Shown here: in pieces, positions 61,386 to 64,000 of the stretch
How the letters are laid out: each line of letters starts with the position of its first letter
How positions within the stretch are numbered: the stretch's first letter is position 1
DNA from: a bacterium 1XD42-76
GTDB taxonomy: Bacteria; Bacillota; Clostridia; Lachnospirales; Lachnospiraceae
Assembly (NCBI GenBank): GCA_009917545.1
Contig: QZDW01000017.1
Location: 31,549-95,548, forward strand
Length of the DNA stretch: 64,000 nt
Direction of reading: 5' to 3'
Notes under the pieces: model-generated
What the model was told of the DNA's origin: nothing
Databases searched by the model: none
The model's input: the letters and a program-made list of their open reading frames with translations, nothing else
Program-made: the position numbers and the translations under genes

Positions 61386-62564
61386 ATGCTGTACGAGGAG
61401 AAGCAGATTGAGACGATCCCGGTCGGGCCGCTGGGATTGATCCCCTTAAAGAGCTGCGAGGCGCTGGGGAAAAAGGTAGACGACTGGCTGGTCGAATGGA
61501 GAACAGAACGGGAAAGCGAACATAAGACGACGATCGCCTTTGCCGGATATCAGCGGGATTCCTATATTATCGGGGCCAGGACCCCGCGGTTTGGTACAGG
61601 CGAGGCAAAGGGTGAGCTGACAGAATCGGTTCGCGGCGACGATCTCTATATTATGGTTGACGTATGTAATTACAGCCTGACGTATTCCCTGTGCGGGATG
61701 GTAAACCATATGTCGCCGGACGACCATTTTCAGGATTTGAAGCGGGTGATTGCAGCCGTAGGCGGCAAGGCGAGGCGGATCAATATTATCATGCCGTTTC
61801 TCTATGAGAGCCGTCAGCATAAGAGGACAGGGCGCGAATCTCTGGACTGTGCTCTGGCACTGCGCGAGTTAGTGAATATGGGCGTGGAAAATATCATCAC
61901 CTTTGACGCGCATGACCCACGGGTACAGAACGCAATCCCGCTTAAGGGATTTGAGACCGTACAGCCAACCTATCAGTTTATCAAATATCTGTTGAAGAAT
62001 GAAAAGGATCTCCAAATCGACAGTAATCACATGATGGTAATCAGCCCGGACGAGGGAGGCATGGGTCGTGCCATGTTCTTTGCAAACGTCCTGGGGCTTG
62101 ATCTGGGAATGTTTTATAAACGGCGTGATTATACGAGAATCGTAAACGGACGCAATCCGATCGTGGCGCATGAATTCTTGGGCAGCAGTGTGGAGGGAAA
62201 GGATGTCATCATTGTGGACGATATGATTTCCTCCGGCGAGAGCATGCTGGAGACTGCCAGGGAGCTCAAACGCAGAAAGGCCAGAAAAGTCTTTGTGTGT
62301 ACAACCTTTGGCCTGTTCACAGGCGGACTGTCGAAATTCGATGAGTGCTATGAGAACGGCATTATTGACCGCGTGCTGACGACGAATCTGGTATACCAGA
62401 CAGACGAACTCTTAGCCAGGCCGTATTATATCAATGTCGATATGAGTAAATATATCGCTTTGATTATAGACAATCTGAACCATGATTCCTCTCTGAGCGA
62501 CCTTCTGAATCCGGCCAGACGGATTAATCGCCTGATGGAGAAATATCGTGCGGGAGACCGTTAG
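61386..62564 (+). CDS. prs: ribose-phosphate pyrophosphokinase
   Basis: A 392-residue PRPP synthetase, longer than the usual ~315 residues; the extra length is mostly an N-terminal extension. INIIMPFLYESRQHKRTGRESL is a conserved catalytic stretch, and VIIVDDMISSGESM (about residue 273) is the PRPP-binding loop. PRPP feeds purine, pyrimidine, His and Trp synthesis. ATG 61386 follows AGGAGGAGGAAA. It has its own promoter. Confidence 0.94.
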   Translation: MLYEEKQIETIPVGPLGLIPLKSCEALGKKVDDWLVEWRTERESEHKTTIAFAGYQRDSYIIGARTPRFGTGEAKGELTESVRGDDLYIMVDVCNYSLTYSLCGMVNHMSPDDHFQDLKRVIAAVGGKARRINIIMPFLYESRQHKRTGRESLDCALALRELVNMGVENIITFDAHDPRVQNAIPLKGFETVQPTYQFIKYLLKNEKDLQIDSNHMMVISPDEGGMGRAMFFANVLGLDLGMFYKRRDYTRIVNGRNPIVAHEFLGSSVEGKDVIIVDDMISSGESMLETARELKRRKARKVFVCTTFGLFTGGLSKFDECYENGIIDRVLTTNLVYQTDELLARPYYINVDMSKYIALIIDNLNHDSSLSDLLNPARRINRLMEKYRAGDR

Positions 62565-62807
62565 GAAAAATCAAAAATCAAAATCCGGCAGGAAATAAAC
62601 GGGGCTGCTGCAAAATACAGCTGATGTACCATATATGGATTATGCCTATGAGTTTCAAAAGCCATATATTGGATATGTCAGAGCATTTGCAGCGGCCTTC
62701 TGCGCTTACAATTTGTTCTCCGGAAGCCCTTTCTGCTTTACGGCTCCTGTGATTGCTAAGAACACGTTAAAATGTGTCAAAGCCTTGAGGATGCGGCTCT
62801 TTGAACA
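62565..62807. other. intergenic, no convincing gene
   Basis: An ATG-initiated 66-codon frame exists at 62635 but lacks a ribosome site and any recognisable feature. Apart from that, nothing. Confidence 0.4.
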
Positions 62808-62836
62808 TTGCTATATTTATGACAATGTGCTATAGT
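62808..62836 (+). promoter_or_regulatory. promoter of the sigma-54 activator gene
   Basis: TTGCTA (62808-62813), a 17-base spacer and TATAGT (62831-62836). Starts transcription within the palindrome at 62841-62859. Confidence 0.6.
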
Positions 62837-62840
62837 AAAC

Positions 62841-62859
62841 AATAAACAGATTGTTTATT
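62841..62859. promoter_or_regulatory. 19-base palindrome at the activator's start of transcription
   Basis: AATAAACA and TGTTTATT arms around GAT. Likely operator, possibly for autoregulation. Confidence 0.45.
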
Positions 62860-62893
62860 ACCTGGAGAAAACAGTTCTGGCGCGGAGGTGCTT

Positions 62894-63964
62894 ATGGTAA
62901 GCAAAAAGGGAAATGAAGTAACATTAAGCAGCGAATATCTGGACGCTATCATTGAGCATTCTTTTGACGGGATCTATATCACAGACGGGCAGGCCAACAC
63001 GATCAAGGTCAACCGTTCCTATACGACGATCTCCGGTCTTAAAAAATCCGAGGTGCTGGGGCATAATATGCGTGAGCTTGTGCAGAATCAGACGATCTCC
63101 GCCTCCGGTTCCCTGATGGCTTTGGAGGAGAAACGGCCGATCACGATTCAGCAGGAATTCAAGACGGGAAAGCGCGCCCTGATTACCAGTTCCCCGATCT
63201 ACAACAGTAAGAATGAGATTGTGATGGTGATTACCAATGTGCGCGATATCACGGAGCTTTACCGCCTCAAGGAGGAGGCGTCGCACTGGCGGCAGGCAGA
63301 GACGAGACTGCGCCAGGAGTTAAACCATATGAAGATCAGTGCAATGGAGAGCTGCAATCTTGTGGCGGAAGATACCAGTACGACACAGATTATCTCCATG
63401 CTGGGCAAGGTGGCCCCGCTCGATACGACGGTGATTCTTCTGGGAGAGACAGGAGTAGGCAAAGAGGTCTTTGCCAAATACATTTTCCGCAACAGCCATC
63501 GGGGTGACAAGCCATATATCAAGGTAAACTGCGGCGCGATCCCGGCCAATCTTGTGGAGAGCGAGCTCTTCGGTTATGAGAAAGGCGCTTTCACCGGAGC
63601 GGACAAAAACGGTAAGATGGGACTTTTTGAGCTGGCAAATAAGGGGACTATTTTTCTGGATGAGGTGGGCGAGCTGCCGTTAGATATGCAGGTTAAGCTG
63701 TTAAGAGTTCTGCAGGAACAGGAATTTGAACGCATCGGCGGGCGGACACCGGTGAAGGTGGACGTCAGAGTACTGGCGGCTACGAACCGTAATCTCGAGG
63801 AGATGGTGGCCCAGAAACTGTTCCGCCAGGATTTGTATTACCGCCTGATGATTTTCCCGGTGAATATCCCGCCTTTAAGAGAGCGGATTGATGATATCGT
63901 GCCGTTAGCAAACGTGTTTTTAAATCAGCTTATAGCAATCCAAGATAATACTGCACCCACTTGA
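62894..63964 (+). CDS. PAS/sigma-54 interaction activator, truncated at the 3' end
   Basis: About 356 codons remain. Residues 15-120 are a PAS domain (DAIIEHSFDGIYITDGQANT). The AAA+ activator core has Walker A GETGVGKE (about 184), the sigma-54 contact GAFTGAD (about 231) and Walker B GTIFLDEVGELP. The core reads through FRQDLYYRLMIFPVNIPPLRER, then ends with VFLNQLIAIQDNTAPT and a stop, where normal proteins continue to a Fis-type DNA-binding domain. An insertion probably joined at about 63930. AGGTG precedes ATG 62894. Confidence 0.85.
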   Translation: MVSKKGNEVTLSSEYLDAIIEHSFDGIYITDGQANTIKVNRSYTTISGLKKSEVLGHNMRELVQNQTISASGSLMALEEKRPITIQQEFKTGKRALITSSPIYNSKNEIVMVITNVRDITELYRLKEEASHWRQAETRLRQELNHMKISAMESCNLVAEDTSTTQIISMLGKVAPLDTTVILLGETGVGKEVFAKYIFRNSHRGDKPYIKVNCGAIPANLVESELFGYEKGAFTGADKNGKMGLFELANKGTIFLDEVGELPLDMQVKLLRVLQEQEFERIGGRTPVKVDVRVLAATNRNLEEMVAQKLFRQDLYYRLMIFPVNIPPLRERIDDIVPLANVFLNQLIAIQDNTAPT

Positions 63965-64000
63965 CATAAGGTTTATGATAGAGTCAAGAGGTGATTACTA
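63930..64000. mobile_element. possible insertion sequence end, cut by the window edge
   Basis: The sequence after the activator core no longer looks like coding DNA of this family and continues to the end of the window. An insertion is the simplest explanation. The element cannot be typed from 70 bases. Confidence 0.4.

Noticed and set aside
62635..62835. 66-codon ORF between prs and the sigma-54 activator
   Set aside because: No ribosome site, no recognisable domain, and its end overlaps the promoter of the next gene.
1..64000. tRNA, rRNA or CRISPR arrays
   Set aside because: No cloverleaf with GGTTCGAATC-type arm, no rRNA segments and no regularly spaced short repeats were seen by eye; the ~105 bp repeats are too few and lack unique spacers.

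Overview
The window looks like chromosome from a spore-forming Clostridia, most likely a Lachnospiraceae (Clostridium cluster XIVa) species. Supporting signs are strong AGGAGG ribosome sites, a spore maturation gene (spmB), a pyrophosphate-type phosphofructokinase, meso-diaminopimelate dehydrogenase and a clostridial Tad pilus cluster. No rRNA, tRNA or CRISPR array was seen. The species was inferred, not searched.

Layout. 1-9105: Tad (Flp) type IVb pilus operon, entered in the middle: tadZ-like (cut by the window edge), tadA/cpaF, tadB, tadC, a short Flp pilin, a DUF5702 protein, two TadE-like pseudopilins, a prepilin peptidase and an FHA protein. 9121-9674: a small DUF3592 membrane protein. 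9721-15148: a five-gene nickel/peptide-type ABC importer behind a good promoter and a structured leader with a terminator-like hairpin. 15227-23928: an XRE regulator, a large secreted membrane-anchored protein, an ArsC/Spx-like protein, spmB, a MarR regulator with PPi-phosphofructokinase, a nitroreductase and a DUF885 lipoprotein. 24046-28655: metG, traX-like, tatD, rsmA. 28690-30869: ATC hydrolase, ddh and a lone Hpt protein. 31172-40561: a MATE transporter, a three-gene LRR / VWA-like / MoxR-type AAA cassette, radical SAM, UPF0173 hydrolase, an 8-oxoguanine glycosylase-like protein and a receiver/HD-GYP regulator.

40778-56332 is an accessory island. It carries an Rpn-family nuclease, transposase remnants and a type 1 BREX anti-phage locus (XRE regulator, brxA, brxB, brxC, pglX, a DUF1016/YhcG nuclease, pglZ). 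No brxL is present; a 25-codon ORF with a strong ribosome site stands where it would be expected. The island is bracketed by two near-identical ~40 bp sequences, each resembling a preQ1-I riboswitch; the right one controls queT.

56346-64000 returns to core genes: queT, murC, a DnaA-box cluster, a dnaD-like and a dnaC/dnaI-like primosome pair, prs, and a sigma-54 activator whose reading frame ends early near the window edge, probably through an insertion.

A ~105 bp intergenic repeat, often in tandem pairs, recurs at five places. Related small palindromic inserts lie in frame inside brxB and pglX. These, the flanking riboswitch copies and the DnaA-box cluster are the most unusual features.
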